A stretch of DNA of 64,000 bases from Chitinophaga sp. E66 (GTDB taxonomy: Bacteria; Bacteroidota; Bacteroidia; Chitinophagales; Chitinophagaceae). The translations under genes were made by a program, and so were the position numbers. Each line of letters begins with the position of its first letter. Position 1 is the stretch's first letter. Positions 10,957-21,211 of this stretch are shown here, piece after piece. The notes under the pieces were generated by a model. It ran no database searches. It was not told the origin of the DNA and was given only the letters and a program-made list of their open reading frames with translations. The stretch spans positions 3,844,001 to 3,908,000 of the forward strand of contig CP079103.1 in NCBI GenBank assembly GCA_019285755.1. The letters are read 5' to 3'.

Positions 10957-13900
10957 TTAGAACCCGCATCTGATACCAACGGTCACCGATTTGCTCATCG
11001 GGTAGATGGAGTAGTCGATGCCCTGGTTGAAGGAGTTGGAACCGCCGTACACGTTCACTTCCGGATCGTACCAGGAGTACTTCGTGAAGGTGATGAGGTT
11101 CTGCCCGCTCACATAAACCTGCGCGGAACGGAACCATTTGGCGGATTTCTTCACTGGCAGGTTATAAGCCAGCTGGATGTTGCGGAAACGCAGGTAAGAT
11201 CCGTCTTCCACGAACCGGGACGACATATTCGCCGTCAGCGTACGGGTGATGCGGGGTATTTGGCGTTCGGATTCTCCGGCGTCCAGTGGCTTTCGAATAC
11301 TTCGCGGGGCAGGTTCAGGCCCATACCCAGATCCAGTGCGGCCACGCGGTTGAGGTTGAAGATATCATTGCCCTGGGAGCCCTGGATAAATACGGTCAGC
11401 TCAAAGCCTTTCCAGCTGGTAACGGAGTTCAGCCCGTAAATGAAGTCGGGGTTGGGATCGCCGATGAAGGTTTTATCCGCCGCGTTGATCATGCCGTCTT
11501 TGTTGATGTCTTCGTACTGCAGGTTCCCGGTAGGTGTATACCCGATTTCCTTGTACCCATAAAACACGCCCAGGGCTTGCCTTCGCGGAGGATGTTCACA
11601 AAATCCTGCACTGACCCGGTATAGAACGTGCTGCCGTTGATGTCCTGACCGTTATATAGCTTCAGTACCTTGTTGCGGTTGATGCCGATGTTCGCGTTCA
11701 CACTCCAGTTCACTTCGCGTTCGCGGAAGATGGTTGCCTCGATGCCCAGTTCTACGCCTTTATTCTCGATCTCGCCGATATTCTGCACAGTTTTGCCATA
11801 GCCCATGGAAACGGGGAGGCGCACGTCATTGAGCAGATCGCGGGTCTTTTTATGATAGACATCGAAGGTGAAACGAAGGTCGTTTTTGAGGAAAGCCGCA
11901 TCGATACCGAAATCTACCTGGCGCGTCACTTCCCACCTGAGGTCCCCGGCAGGGTGGTACCGGGCGCGAAACCAATGGCCAGCTGGTCCCCGAAGATCGT
12001 GTTTAACGACCCCAACTGGTTCAGGGTGGCATACGGGGCGATGGACGGGTTCCCCGACAATCCCCAGCTCGCCCGCAGCTTCAGGTCGGACACAACGGCC
12101 GACTGTTTCAGGAATGGCTCGTTAGACGCCTTCCAGGCCAGTGCGGCCGAAGGGAAGTTCTGCCACTGCTGCCCTTTGGAATATCTCGAAGAACCATCCC
12201 GGCGAATGCTCGCCGTTACCAGGTACTTGTCGTCAAAAGAGTAATTCACACGGCCCAGGTAAGACAACAACACCCATTTGGCGTATCCCGACTGCGGGAT
12301 CCAGGCGTCAGCGCACCTTCCAGGTTGCCGGTGTTCACCACATTGCTGAGGAAGCCCGTTCCCGAGCCGTTCATACTGGTAGACACCTTATCCTGGTAGG
12401 TAAATCCGGCCATTGCGGTTATGGCGTGCTTGTTGAAAGTTGTGAAGTAGGTAGCCACGTTTTCGTTCAGCAAGCTCGTGTATTGCGAAGTCTGCACGAC
12501 GGCATTACCCACTGAGTTAGTCGTTGGTTCGATATTCTGGAACTGGTCTACCCGGTCGTTCAGGTTGTCGATACCGCCGGAAATGCGGATAGATAATCCC
12601 TTCATCGGCTTGATGGTAATGGCGGCATTGGTCAGCACGCGGTCGCCCTTGATCTTGTCCGTTCTTTCGTTGATGAATATGAGCGGGTTGATAATTACGT
12701 TCGATATAAAGGGATAAGCCGTATTCAGGCGGCGGTAGCTGCCATCGGCCAGGTAAGGCGAAAGCGAAGGCGGCGCCATCAGCATTCCGGAAATAAGGTC
12801 GTTCCCGCGGTTACCAAGACCGGAGTTCTGCCGGGCGCTGTTGAGCCGCGTGAGGATCGTATTAACGGACACGCTGAACACCTTGCTGATCTCATGCTCG
12901 ATATTACCCCGGATATTATAGCGCTTGTAGTCGCTGGCTTTCACGATCCCGTCCTGCAGGAACGCTGAGCCGGAAGGGAGAACTTCGTTTTCTCCGAACC
13001 ACCGTTTACTGTAGCGCTGATATTATAAATGGGCGCGTTCCGGAGCACGAGATCCTGCCAGTCGGTGCCGGGTGTTTTGCCGAGACTGTCGATCTGCGCA
13101 TCGGTAAAATATAATGGGACATTGTCATTGCGGGCCTGTTCGTTATACAGCAGCGCATATTCCTGGCATTCATCAGGTTCATTTTCCTGGACACGAACTG
13201 GTTGGTATACCCCGCATCTATGTCTACCGTGGTACGGTCGCCTTTGCGGCCGGCTTTGGTTGTGATCATCACCACGCCGTTGGCGCCACGGGAACCGTAT
13301 ATCGCTGTGCTGGAGGCATCCTTGAGGATTTCCATGGATTCGATGTCGGCGTTCTGGAGGAAGGTCGGGTTACCGTCATACGGGAAACCATCTATTACAT
13401 ACAGGGGTTCGTTGCCGCCCAGGATGGAGTTGGTACCGCGGATGCGAACGGATACCCCGCCGCCCGGGGAACCACCGTTCTGGATCACGCGAACACCAGC
13501 CGCACGGCCATTTAAGGCCTGCATGATATTGGTAGCGGGGAAGGCGTTGATCTCTTTGGATTTCACCTGGCTGAGCGAACCGGTGAGGTCGGTTTTGCGC
13601 ACCGTGCCATATCCCACCACCACGAACTCATCCGCACTGGCTGCCTGCAGTTCCAGCGTGAACTGCATAGGCTGTTCGATAAGTGCGGTTTTCTCGGCGC
13701 TTTTAAAACCGATATAGGTGACTTCGATCACAGTTCCACGGGCTACGCGCAAGCGGAAGTACCCTTCCACGTCTGTTACCGTGCCCTGGGTGCCGCTGCC
13801 TTTACGGCTACCGTAGCGCCGGGGAGCCCTGTGCCTTTATCGTCCAGCACGCGCCCGGTGATATTGAGCATCGTATCCTGGATATATACTTTTACGGGCG

Positions 13901-14279
13901 ACAACGGTGAAAACACCGCCTTCTTTTCCTTGATGACGATATTCTTTCCAATGATCGAATAGGAAAGCGGCTGGCCTTTCAGCACCAGCTCTACCGCTTC
14001 TTCCAGCGCGAGGTTGCTCACTTTCACGTTGATGCGCGGCGCTTTGTCGATCAGCAGATGATCGTAGAAAAAGACGTAGCCCGTTTGTTTTTCAATGGTA
14101 CGGAACAATTTTTCAAGAGATGCGTTCCGTTCTGAGAGCGTTACCTGCTGGGCGTGGCTCTTTGCGCTGACCTGCAGGCATGCGGCAAGCAGGAAAATGG
14201 CGGAAAACTTCATACACAACAGCGTTTTGTAAATCAATCGCCGCGTAAAATACCGCGTACAAATAGCACTAATTTGCAT
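10957..14279 (-). CDS. SusC/RagA-family TonB-dependent receptor with STN domain (frame broken)
   Basis: From the N-terminus the protein shows a signal segment (MKFSAIFLLAACLQVSAKSHAQ; a start at 14213 is an alternative), an STN domain (LEKLFRTIEKQTGYVFFYDHLL), a CarboxypepD_reg-like domain (ITGRVLDDKGTGLPGATV), the box VVVGYGTVRKTDLTGSLSQV, the plug motif EILKDASSTAIYGSRGANG, and a beta-barrel ending at 10957. Frame breaks occur near 13800, 13165, 12975, 12300, 11945, 11565 and 11235, and each is explained by one missing base. The STN domain and the sigma/FecR genes just upstream predict substrate-induced autoregulation. The SusD partner follows directly. Confidence 0.9.
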
Positions 14280-14286
14280 ACATTTG
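14279..14286 (+). promoter_or_regulatory. Candidate -7 box (TACATTTG) on the strand opposite susC
   Basis: TACATTTG matches the Bacteroidota -7 consensus TAnnTTTG. It faces right, away from susC, and lies about 120 bases before an intrinsic terminator on the same strand. I see no convincing -33 TTTG element, so this is only a candidate. Confidence 0.4.
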
Positions 14287-14291
14287 GTTTG

Positions 14292-14415
14292 TTAGGGTAA
14301 TAAAAGTCCCGTCTGGCTTAGCGGCCAGTGTCGTGGAATACCGTGGAAGTCCATTTTGTCATGGTTTGCCCTTACATCCTTGCCGGGTCCGACTGCCATC
14401 GGGTCCGGTTTTTTT
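14292..14415 (+). ncRNA. Candidate small RNA opposite the susC leader
   Basis: The gap between the FecR and SusC genes (both minus strand) contains a plus-strand -7 box at 14279-14286 and a plus-strand intrinsic terminator at 14383-14415, with no plus-strand gene to terminate. An RNA of about 125 bases between them would be antisense to the leader of the susC mRNA. Antisense RNAs at susC (DonS type) are known in Bacteroides fragilis. The ends given are inferred from these two signals only. Confidence 0.35.
14383..14415 (+). terminator. Intrinsic terminator oriented rightward
   Basis: CCGGGTCCGA (14383-14392) pairs with TCGGGTCCGG (14399-14408) as eight Watson-Crick and two G-U pairs across the loop CTGCCA, followed by seven T. 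On the other strand the same sequence has A-C mismatches and no T run, so the orientation is plus. Confidence 0.6.
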
Positions 14416-14497
14416 ATGGGCATTATCTTTTAAGCAGAATTCATGTCGGTGTTTCTTTCATAACAGTTTTAAAGTGGAATGATGATAGATTATGGTG

Positions 14498-15645
14498 TCA
14501 CGATGATCTTTTTCCTTCGATCCGATAGTGTACGTTACTGAGCTCCAATATGCTGAGCACTTCTTTCACGCTGCTGCTCCGCGCGATCTTGCCGCCGAAT
14601 TCCCGGTCTGGCAGGTTTCCTTCATAGGTTATTTCTGCATCGTACCAACGCCCGATCTGGCGCATAACGCCTTGTAATGATTCGCGGTTGAAGTGGAAGT
14701 ACCCGTTCTTCCAGGCCACTACTTCGTCTACGTCTACGCCGTCCTGCAACGTCATGTTGCCGGCCGGGTGGGCGCTGACCTGCTGGCCGGGCCGCATAGC
14801 CAACGAGTGCGTTCCCTGCTTTACCTGCACGGCTCCTTCCAGGAGCGTAGTCCGGACGCTGGCCTCATCATCATAAGCCATTACGTTGAAATGAGTCCCC
14901 AGCACCTGCACGGTCATATCTTTCACCTTCACGCGGAAGGGCTTATCGGCATTCTTCGCAATCTCGAAATATGCTTCGCCGCGCAGTTCCACTTCGCGTT
15001 CCTTGCCGTTAAAAGCTGGGGAATCGCAGGAAGATGCGGCGTTGAGCCAGACGGAGGAGCCGTCGGGCAGGATGATGCGGAACTGCCCGCCACGTGGCGT
15101 TGCCAGTGTATTATAGGCCACTTCGCCCTGCGCCCCGGCGCCCTGGTAGGCCAGCTGCCCGCTGTCTAGCTTGATGACCTGCACGTTGCCCTGGCTGGCG
15201 ATGGCGCCATTACCGGCCGTGTCGAGGGTGATGGCTTGCCCGCCGGCGAGGTAGAGCACCGCTTTATTACCGCCGGGCGTCACCTGAAGAGGGGCTTCCT
15301 GCCTTCCCGCCAGCCTGCCCCCCCTCCTGCCGGCCGCAGCCAGTACAAGGCAAGCGCCACCGCCGCCAAAACCGCCGCTGCCGCAAGGGCCGGGCGCAGC
15401 CTGCGGAGCAGGGTTTTCTTTCCGGCAGGGGAACCGGAGAGAATGCGTTCGCGGACAGCGGCCATCCGCCCGGGGTCCGACTGCCCATGGGCCGATGAAT
15501 CGCGCAACATCCCGCCTACCGCACGTTCCCATTGCCGGCGCATGGCAGGGTCTTCCAGCGAGTCCAGCAGCCGGGAAGCTTCTTCCTGGCTCAGTTCCTC
15601 GTTGAGGTAGCGCTTTAATAAGTTGGAAAATGTCTGTTGATCCAT
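14498..15645 (-). CDS. FecR-family anti-sigma factor (frame broken)
   Basis: The start MDQQTFSNLLKRYLNEELSQ at 15645 fits the FecR N-terminal cytoplasmic helices better than the longer upstream frame. A membrane segment (ALAAAAVLAAVALALYWL) follows at about residues 90-107, then the periplasmic FecR domain (VAYNTLATPRGGQFRIILPD, GEAYFEIAKNADKPFRVK, TTLLEGAVQVKQG) and a C-terminal DUF4974 (GVMRQIGRWYDAEITYEG). One frame break lies near 15310 in a run of G, just after the membrane helix. About 380 residues, normal length. It should hold the ECF sigma factor encoded upstream and respond to the STN domain of the SusC downstream. Confidence 0.87.
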
Positions 15646-15717
15646 AACGTGCGATCGGGTTCCATGGTAAAGACGCACGAAGAACGTGTAGGGAGGTGCC
15701 GGAAACAAAAATATTTT

Positions 15718-16313
15718 TCAGGAAAGGAGCAGCAGCGCCCAGAGCGCGCCCATGGCCCCGAGGGGTGATTGGAAAGGGCTTTCCGGAGGGTGGAGATGGC
15801 CTGAACGATATAACTTTTTATAGTGATCCGCGAAACGCCCATGGTGGTGGCGATCTCTTCGTGCCGCATGCCCTCGAACCGGCTGAGGGTAAATGCGCGT
15901 TGTTGTTGCGGAGGCAGCCTTCGGATGGCGGTCAGTACGCATTGTTCCAGCTCCCGGAACTCCGCCGCGTGATCTGCCTGCTGGCCGCCGCCTTCATAAA
16001 GGAACTGCAATACATACTTCCGGTAAGCCTCTCCGGAGGCCAGTTTACGGAGCCTGGAATAAATCAGGTTGCGTGCGGAGATAAAAAGATACCCTTCGAG
16101 ACGGGTCACTTCCGCCATTTCGGTACGCTTTTCCCATAACATGGTGAACACATCCTGCGCAATGTCTTCCGCTATAGCCGCCGATTTGGTGAGTGCCAGC
16201 GAGGTGGAGTATACCGCATCCCAGTACCGGTCAAACAGCGTACGGAAGGCCCCTTCGTCGCCACGGGCGAGCAGGCGCAGCATATCGCTATCACTATGTG
16301 GAATTTCGTGCAT
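15718..16313 (-). CDS. ECF RNA polymerase sigma-70 factor (frame broken near the 3' end)
   Basis: Sigma region 2 is visible as MLRLLARGDEGAFRTLFDRY and AEDIAQDVFTMLWEKR, and region 4 as RRLPPQQQRAFTLSRFEGM with the helix-turn-helix HEEIATTMGVSRITIKSYI. Near 15762 a run of four G should probably be five, giving a C-terminus HPSGAMGALWALLLLS with TGA at 15718; as sequenced, the frame reads on to 15615. The hydrophobic tail is common in Bacteroidota FecI-like factors. About 198 residues. It stands immediately upstream of its likely anti-sigma partner and is predicted to transcribe the susCD operon at 14.3-7.5 kb. Confidence 0.87.
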
Positions 16314-16387
16314 GACCGGATTAAAAAGGAATTGGTTGATCTACTGGTGAAATAAAAGTAAGAAAAATTCTTTCCGCTGCAAATGAT

Positions 16388-16416
16388 AATAGCTCCGGTT
16401 TTCTACCGGAGCTATT
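16388..16416 (-). terminator. Perfect 12-bp stem after the methyltransferase gene
   Basis: AATAGCTCCGGT (16388-16399) pairs with ACCGGAGCTATT (16405-16416) across five bases. It follows the methyltransferase stop on the minus strand. The T run is short, so termination strength is uncertain. Confidence 0.55.
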
Positions 16417-16439
16417 ACATAAGACGGTTCAAACGCCTG

Positions 16440-17254
16440 CTATCTGCGGTTCACCGTTACTTTGAGGAATGTTGCCGGGATGAGCGTGGCGCCCGCATCG
16501 CCGCTTTCATTCTTGCTGTTGAAAAGCGATTCCAGTTCCTGGCGCAGCTCCGCTCCCTTTCCGTCTTTCTCCGCGGCTTCGAAGGCATTCATCGTGGGGC
16601 CATAATACAGCCGGAAACGGTCCAGGTATTCGGCGGGCGGTATGCCGATCCTGAAATGAAAGGTTTCTTTCTCGAAGGAAATATCTTCCGGGGCTACGCC
16701 CGCATTGGCGAAACGCTCCGTTACATGGCTCTCCACGCCCCAGAGCATAGGGCTCACGAAGCCTTCCGGCGGGGCGGGGTGTAAGCGGAGCTGATCTTCA
16801 GTATCTGGGCCACCAGCGTAGGATCACCGGGTATCCAGTTGCCCATGACGATCCGGCCGCCGGGCTTGGTCACGCGGACCAGCTCATTGGCCACATCCTG
16901 CGGCCTGGGCGCGAACATGACGCCGAAAATGGATACCGCCAGGTCGAAGCTTTGATCATCGATACCCTGCAGACCGGTCGCATCGCCTTCCTGGAACGTA
17001 ATATTAGTTAGCCCTTCGGCTTCGGCGCGCTTTTTACCCGCGGCCACGAGGTTGCTGGCAATGTCTACGCCTGTCACGTCGGCGCCCAGCTTCGCTTCAG
17101 GGATGGCCGTGGTACCGTCGCCACAGCCCAGGTCCAGGACTTTCATGCCCGGGGTTACGCCTAATTTAGATACGAGCGCAGTGCCGCTCTCCCGCATGCT
17201 CTCAGCAATTCTGGTGAAATCTCCTTTCTCCCATAACGCTTTGTTTGGATTCAT
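16440..17254 (-). CDS. Class I SAM-dependent methyltransferase (frame broken)
   Basis: The Rossmann SAM-binding motif I VLDLGCGDGTTAIPEAKLGA (about residues 39-58) and VTGVDIASNLV mark a UbiE/Methyltransf_11-type enzyme. FDLAVSIFGVMFAPRPQDVA gives motif IV and VTKPGGRIVMGNW the post-motif strand. The frame breaks near 16780 in a C-rich run; restoration gives YTPAPPEGFVSPMLWGVE, and the C-terminal part carries a small helical cap. About 271 residues. It is a single gene between the sigma-factor and isomerase genes, with terminators on both sides. The methyl acceptor cannot be told. Confidence 0.8.
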
Positions 17255-17582
17255 CTTGATGTGATTTTAACATGAAAAAATGCGTGTTACCACGATTGGG
17301 GTTTATGATACATATGAATTTGGGGTATAAGCTATGAGCTGATAGTTCTTATGCTGCGCGGTAATGTCTCTGGAGTCAGTAATCGTCTAAAATGGCCTGT
17401 CATTGGGGTTGCCGGGGATATCAGCAAATGTAAGCATATCTGCGCATTTACCGGGCCCGTTACGAAAGTTAAACGTGGGAATAACAAACCTCCCCTATGC
17501 GGGTCAGCTTAAAGATTTGTTAAAGGGATTCGGGATGAGGCGAAAAAGAAACGGGAGAAGGTGGCCTTCTCCCGTTTTTATA
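17255..17582. other. Intergenic stretch without a gene
   Basis: I see no convincing coding frame here. It should contain the methyltransferase promoter (near 17270-17400) and the terminator of the isomerase gene at 17549-17579. Confidence 0.5.
17549..17579 (-). terminator. Intrinsic terminator of the isomerase gene
   Basis: AAACGGGAGAAGG (17549-17561) pairs perfectly with CCTTCTCCCGTTT (17565-17577) across three bases. It lies four bases beyond the stop codon of the minus-strand gene. Confidence 0.75.
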
Positions 17583-18445
17583 TTAGTATTTCTTGGTGTC
17601 CAGGTACTTGTGGCTTTGTTCGATACTCTGGAAGATATCGCCCTTGCTCTCGTCCTGCTCTACGAACCAGTCTTTCAGACCAGCTTTATTTCTCGCTGCG
17701 AAGATCTTGTCGAAATCGATAGTACCGTTGCCTACCTCTGTAATATCTTTAGTTCCTTTTTCCATGTCTTTCACATGCCACAGCGGGAAGCGGCCGGGGT
17801 ACTTCTCGAACCAGGCCAACGGGTCCTGACCGGCTTTCTCGATCCAGTACAGGTCCATTTCCATACCTACCAGTTTGGGGTCGGTCTTTTCCAGGAGATA
17901 TTCGTAAAGGAGGGTATCGTTATATTTCTCGAATTCGAAATCATGGTTGTGATAAGCGAACTGGATACCGGCGGCTTTAGTTTTCTCGCCGGATTTATTC
18001 AGCAGGTCGGGCAGCTTTTCGTAAAACTTCCCGGTCCTTTCTTCGGGAAGAGATACGCGCACGCCATGTATTTGGCGCCGATGGCATGCATGTCTTCCAC
18101 CGCTTTGCCCCAACCATCGAGCAGCGTGCCCTTGGCTTTCATTTCGTACCCCGGGAGGTGGTGCGAACTGATGACTTTCATACCGGTGTTGGCGAGGATG
18201 GATTTGAATTCGGAGACGGACCGGCCGAAGAACCTGCCGTCATATCCGTAGATCTCCAGTTTGTTGTAACCCAGTTTGGCAAGGCGTTCCAGGGTGCCTG
18301 GCAGGTCTTTGGCCACCGCATCGCGCACGGTGTAAAGCTGGATGCCCAGCTGACGGGTAGCACGACCGGAATTAGCCCACAGGGAGGATGTGGACAGCCC
18401 CGCCGCGCCGATTGCCAGCGTTTTGATAAAATTTCTGCGTTGCAT
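17583..18445 (-). CDS. Sugar phosphate isomerase/epimerase-like protein with Tat-type signal (frame broken)
   Basis: The N-terminus MQRRNFIKTLAIGAAGLSTSSLWA is a twin-arginine-type export signal. The rest is a xylose-isomerase-like TIM barrel: LGIQLYTVRDAVAKD, NKLEIYGYDGRFFG, MKVISSHHLPG, IQFAYHNHDFEFEK (metal-ligand region), LVGMEMDLYWIEKAG, and FPLWHVKDMEKG with a C-terminal DWFVEQDE. The frame breaks near 18050, with the protein continuing as EERTGKFYEKLPDLLNKSG. About 287 residues. Exported members of this family are common in Bacteroidota near glycan-degrading enzymes; the GH10 xylanase lies divergently next to it. The substrate is unknown. Confidence 0.82.
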
Positions 18446-18578
18446 GTTGATATTTTGGAAGATGATAGATGCGGCGGTGTTCGTCCGTTACGAACCGGCC
18501 AACATGCAAGTATAGATAAAAATGGAAGATTTTGGTATTTTGGAATGGTAGAAACTACCTCGTCTCAATATCCACGTT

Positions 18579-19641
18579 ATGCAAATCACCCTTAAAATAC
18601 TGGCCGCAATTGGTACGCTTGCCGCCGCTTCACAGATGGGCCTGACGGTTCCAAAGGTTGCTCATCATCATCATGCCGCTGATTCTAGCTTCCTGGACAT
18701 GCCGTTTCCCATGGGCGCCTCCCTGAATACGCGACTGCTGAAAATCAACGGGCAATACCGCCAGCTGGCTTCCAATCAATTCCGGAGCATCACGGCGGAG
18801 AACGCCATGAAATTCGTTGCCCTGCAACCCCAACAGGGGCAGTTTAACTTTGCTGAAGCCGATCAGCTCATTGCATTCGCCCGGCAGAACGGACAGCGCG
18901 TTCATGGCCATACGCTCATCTGGCACGCTTCGGTACCGCATTGGGTAACCCGCTTTGCCGGAGATTCCGCTGCACTGGAAGCCATTATGCGCACACATAT
19001 TCAAACGGTGGCTTCACACTTCCAAGGACAAGTCGCATCCTGGGACGTCGTCAATGAAGCTTTCGAAGATAACGGCGCCCTGCGCAACAGCATCTGGCGG
19101 CAAACATTGGGGCCCGATTACATTGCCCGCGCGTTCCAATACGCTCATGCCGCCGATCCCGACGCGAAATTGTTTTATAATGATTATGGCCACGAGTATT
19201 CCCCGCCAAGCGCTCCGCCATTAACAAACTGCTGGCATCCCTGGTACAGCGGGGCATACCCGTCCATGGCACCGGCCTGCAGATGCATACGCACTTCCAC
19301 CAGCAAAACGCCAACCTCGCCACGGCCATCAAGACTGCCGGAGCCACCGGGTTGCTGGTGCATATCTCAGAACTGGATATTTCATTGAATCCCGGGAGTA
19401 AAGATTCTGTGTCCATAACGCCGGCCATGACCGGCATTCAGGCCGCCAAATACGCATTCATCATGCGGGAATATCTTTACTCCCCGCAGCCCAACGATTC
19501 GGCATAACCATGTGGAACGTAACAGACGGAGACAGCTGGTTGCGTTTCACCTACAAAAGGCCCGACTGGCCGTTGCCATTCAACGAAAATTACCAGCCCA
19601 AACCCGCGTATGATTCCATCCTTGCTGCTGTGAGGCAGTAA
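18579..19641 (+). CDS. GH10 endo-1,4-beta-xylanase (frame broken)
   Basis: This secreted xylanase would cut internal beta-1,4 bonds in xylan. After a signal segment there is a short His-rich stretch (KVAHHHHAAD), then GH10 signatures: FRSITAENAMKFVALQPQQG, GHTLIWHASVPHWV, and WDVVNEAF with the acid/base Glu at about residue 160. The nucleophile Glu lies in HISELDIS near 19370, and MWNVTDGDSWL is the last barrel strand. Frame breaks occur near 19205 (a lost G) and 19499 (a lost T). The true end is TAA at 19639-19641. About 354 residues, a single-domain enzyme with no visible carbohydrate-binding module. Confidence 0.9.
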
Positions 19642-19660
19642 TGCGACCAGTTTCTTGCCG

Positions 19661-20056
19661 TTAGCCTATCTGAGGAATAGACTCCTCCAGAATCTGCCGC
19701 CCTGTCTTATCGAGGTAAGTACAGGTCATATCTTCCAGCTTCACCTCCCATTTGTCCACACCATGCCTGGCGCAATCCTGCAGGAAGGTGGGGTAATCCG
19801 TCTGCCCGTCCTGGTGCGATTTCAGGGCTTCGTTGAACCCTCCGGCATCCGGGTGTTCCGCAACCTGCAATGCTGCATGCGTGGGCGGGGAAGCCAGCGA
19901 AAAATCGCCACCACCATAATATACGGTATGGCCGTCGGATACATGGGTTTCGTAGCGCAGTACGCCCAATTCAGCGACGTCACGGATGTAGGCGGGGAAG
20001 TCTGCCCCTGATTTTACTTTGCTGTGAGCTGCTTTGATCGCATCTAATGTGAACAT
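19661..20056 (-). CDS. DUF1398 family protein
   Basis: This is an intact 131-residue cytosolic protein beginning MFTLDAIKAAHSKVKSGADF, with ELGVLRYETHVSDGHTVYYG and the terminal VKLEDMTCTYLDKTG, matching DUF1398 (YbcV-like) proteins. The function of the family is not established. It is convergent with the xylanase and divergent from the alpha/beta hydrolase, sharing the intergenic region that holds a sigma54-type promoter on the other strand. Confidence 0.75.
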   Translation of the reverse strand: MFTLDAIKAAHSKVKSGADFPAYIRDVAELGVLRYETHVSDGHTVYYGGGDFSLASPPTHAALQVAEHPDAGGFNEALKSHQDGQTDYPTFLQDCARHGVDKWEVKLEDMTCTYLDKTGRQILEESIPQIG

Positions 20057-20150
20057 ATTGAACGGGGTTTTTAAGGTCTGCCGAAATGCAGGGGTTTATA
20101 ATCGTCAATTTACGATATCACGTCAAAAAAATGCCAGTTGCATTTGGGGA

Positions 20151-20163
20151 TGATTGTCAATCA
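20151..20163. promoter_or_regulatory. Inverted repeat TGATTGTCAATCA upstream of the -24/-12 promoter
   Basis: TGATTG and CAATCA flank a single base, 14 bases upstream of the -24 element. A second inverted repeat, ATCGT-N6-ACGAT, lies at 20101-20116. Either could be a protein-binding site for an activator; this is inference from position and symmetry. Confidence 0.35.
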
Positions 20164-20176
20164 ATGATTTAGGCGA

Positions 20177-20192
20177 TGGCGTGCCGATTGCA
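20177..20192 (+). promoter_or_regulatory. Sigma54-type -24/-12 promoter
   Basis: TGGCGTGCCGATTGCA matches the consensus TGGCACG-N4-TTGCW with the diagnostic GG-N10-GC spacing (GG at 20178-20179, GC at 20190-20191). It lies 48 bases before the alpha/beta hydrolase start. A sigma54 activator is encoded immediately downstream of that gene. Confidence 0.72.
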
Positions 20193-20239
20193 AATACTAC
20201 TGGCATCAACATCATCTAACAACGACAAAAATCAAAATT

Positions 20240-21014
20240 ATGTCTACCATGAAAAAAACCATCGCCGCCGCCTTCCTTTCCGCGGCCACCGCAATGACCG
20301 CCATGCAAGACGCGCAGGCACAAACCCCTGCCAAAGGCGTGAAGAACATCGTACTCGTACATGGCGCCTTCGCAGACGGCTCCAGCTGGCAGAAAGTGAT
20401 CCCCGCACTGCAGGCCGCCGGCCACAACGTTATCGCCGTACAAAACCCGTTGACCTCGCTCGAAGAAGACGTGGCCGCCACCAAAAGAGCCATCGCGCTG
20501 ATGGACGGCCCCGTACTGCTCGTTGGGCACTCTTATGGCGGCATCGTGATCACCGAAGCCGGCAACGACCCCAAAGTAGCAGGACTGGTGTACGTGTGCG
20601 CCCTCATCCCTAACGACGGCCAGTCTGCCGTGGAAGTTAACGCCCCTATCCCCCGCGCCAGGCAGTGCAGAATTCAGGCCCGATGCCTCCGGGTTCCTGA
20701 GCATGTCCCAAAAAGGCATCTACAACTTCTTCGCGCAAGACCTTCCCGAAAAGGAAAGAGGCATCATCTTCGCTACCCAGACGCCCTGGGCCATCAAAGC
20801 CACCTCCACAAAAATCTCCACCGCCGCCTGGAAAAACAAACCGTCCTGGGCTATTATCGGTACGGAAGACCACATGGTAACGCCCCCGCTGGCCCGCGCC
20901 GAGGCAAAAATGATCAACGCGAAAGTAACCGAGCTGAAATCCAGTCACGTACCTATGGTCTCCATGCCCAAACAGGTGGCCGACGTGATACTGGGCGCAG
21001 CAAAGACCTTATAG
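20240..21014 (+). CDS. Secreted alpha/beta hydrolase (frame broken)
   Basis: A signal peptide (MSTMKKTIAAAFLSAATAMT; start at 20240, or 20249) is followed by an alpha/beta-hydrolase fold: NIVLVHGAFADGSSW (oxyanion strand), VAVQNPL-type strand, and the nucleophile elbow VLLVGHSYGG with Ser at about 98. The late part has SWAIIGTEDHMVTP (acid) and SSHVPMVSMPKQVAD (catalytic His). The frame breaks near 20655, consistent with loss of two bases from GCGCGC, and the protein continues as PGSAEFRPDASGFLSMS. About 258 residues. Relatives are esterases or haloperoxidase-like hydrolases. The -24/-12 promoter upstream suggests control by the neighbouring sigma54 activator. Confidence 0.83.
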
Positions 21015-21049
21015 AACAGACAGGTATAAGATCCATAGCGTGAAATGGT

Positions 21050-21077
21050 GAAATCCGGGCCTTTGTGCCCGGATTTC
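21050..21077 (+). terminator. Perfect 11-bp hairpin after the hydrolase gene
   Basis: GAAATCCGGGC (21050-21060) pairs with GCCCGGATTTC (21067-21077) over a six-base loop. The downstream T run is weak, so it is a likely but not strong terminator. Confidence 0.55.
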
Positions 21078-21211
21078 CTGTTTGCCGGCAGATCGCCATC
21101 AAAACCCATCATACTGTATATCAATCCATTAAAAAAACGTTGGTACTTTTTCGGCGGAAACCTGTCCAATTTGGCCGGTTCGATTGTTCTTTAACTGAGC
21201 AAGTATTGAAA

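Noticed and set aside
14328..14528. A 66-codon plus-strand frame between the FecR and SusC genes
   Set aside because: It runs through the hairpin and T run of the terminator and has no recognisable protein feature; a small RNA explains the terminator better.
21140..21156. A third GG-N10-GC spacing before the sigma54 activator gene (TTGGTACTTTTTCGGC)
   Set aside because: The -12 part lacks TTGC, so the match is too weak to call a promoter.
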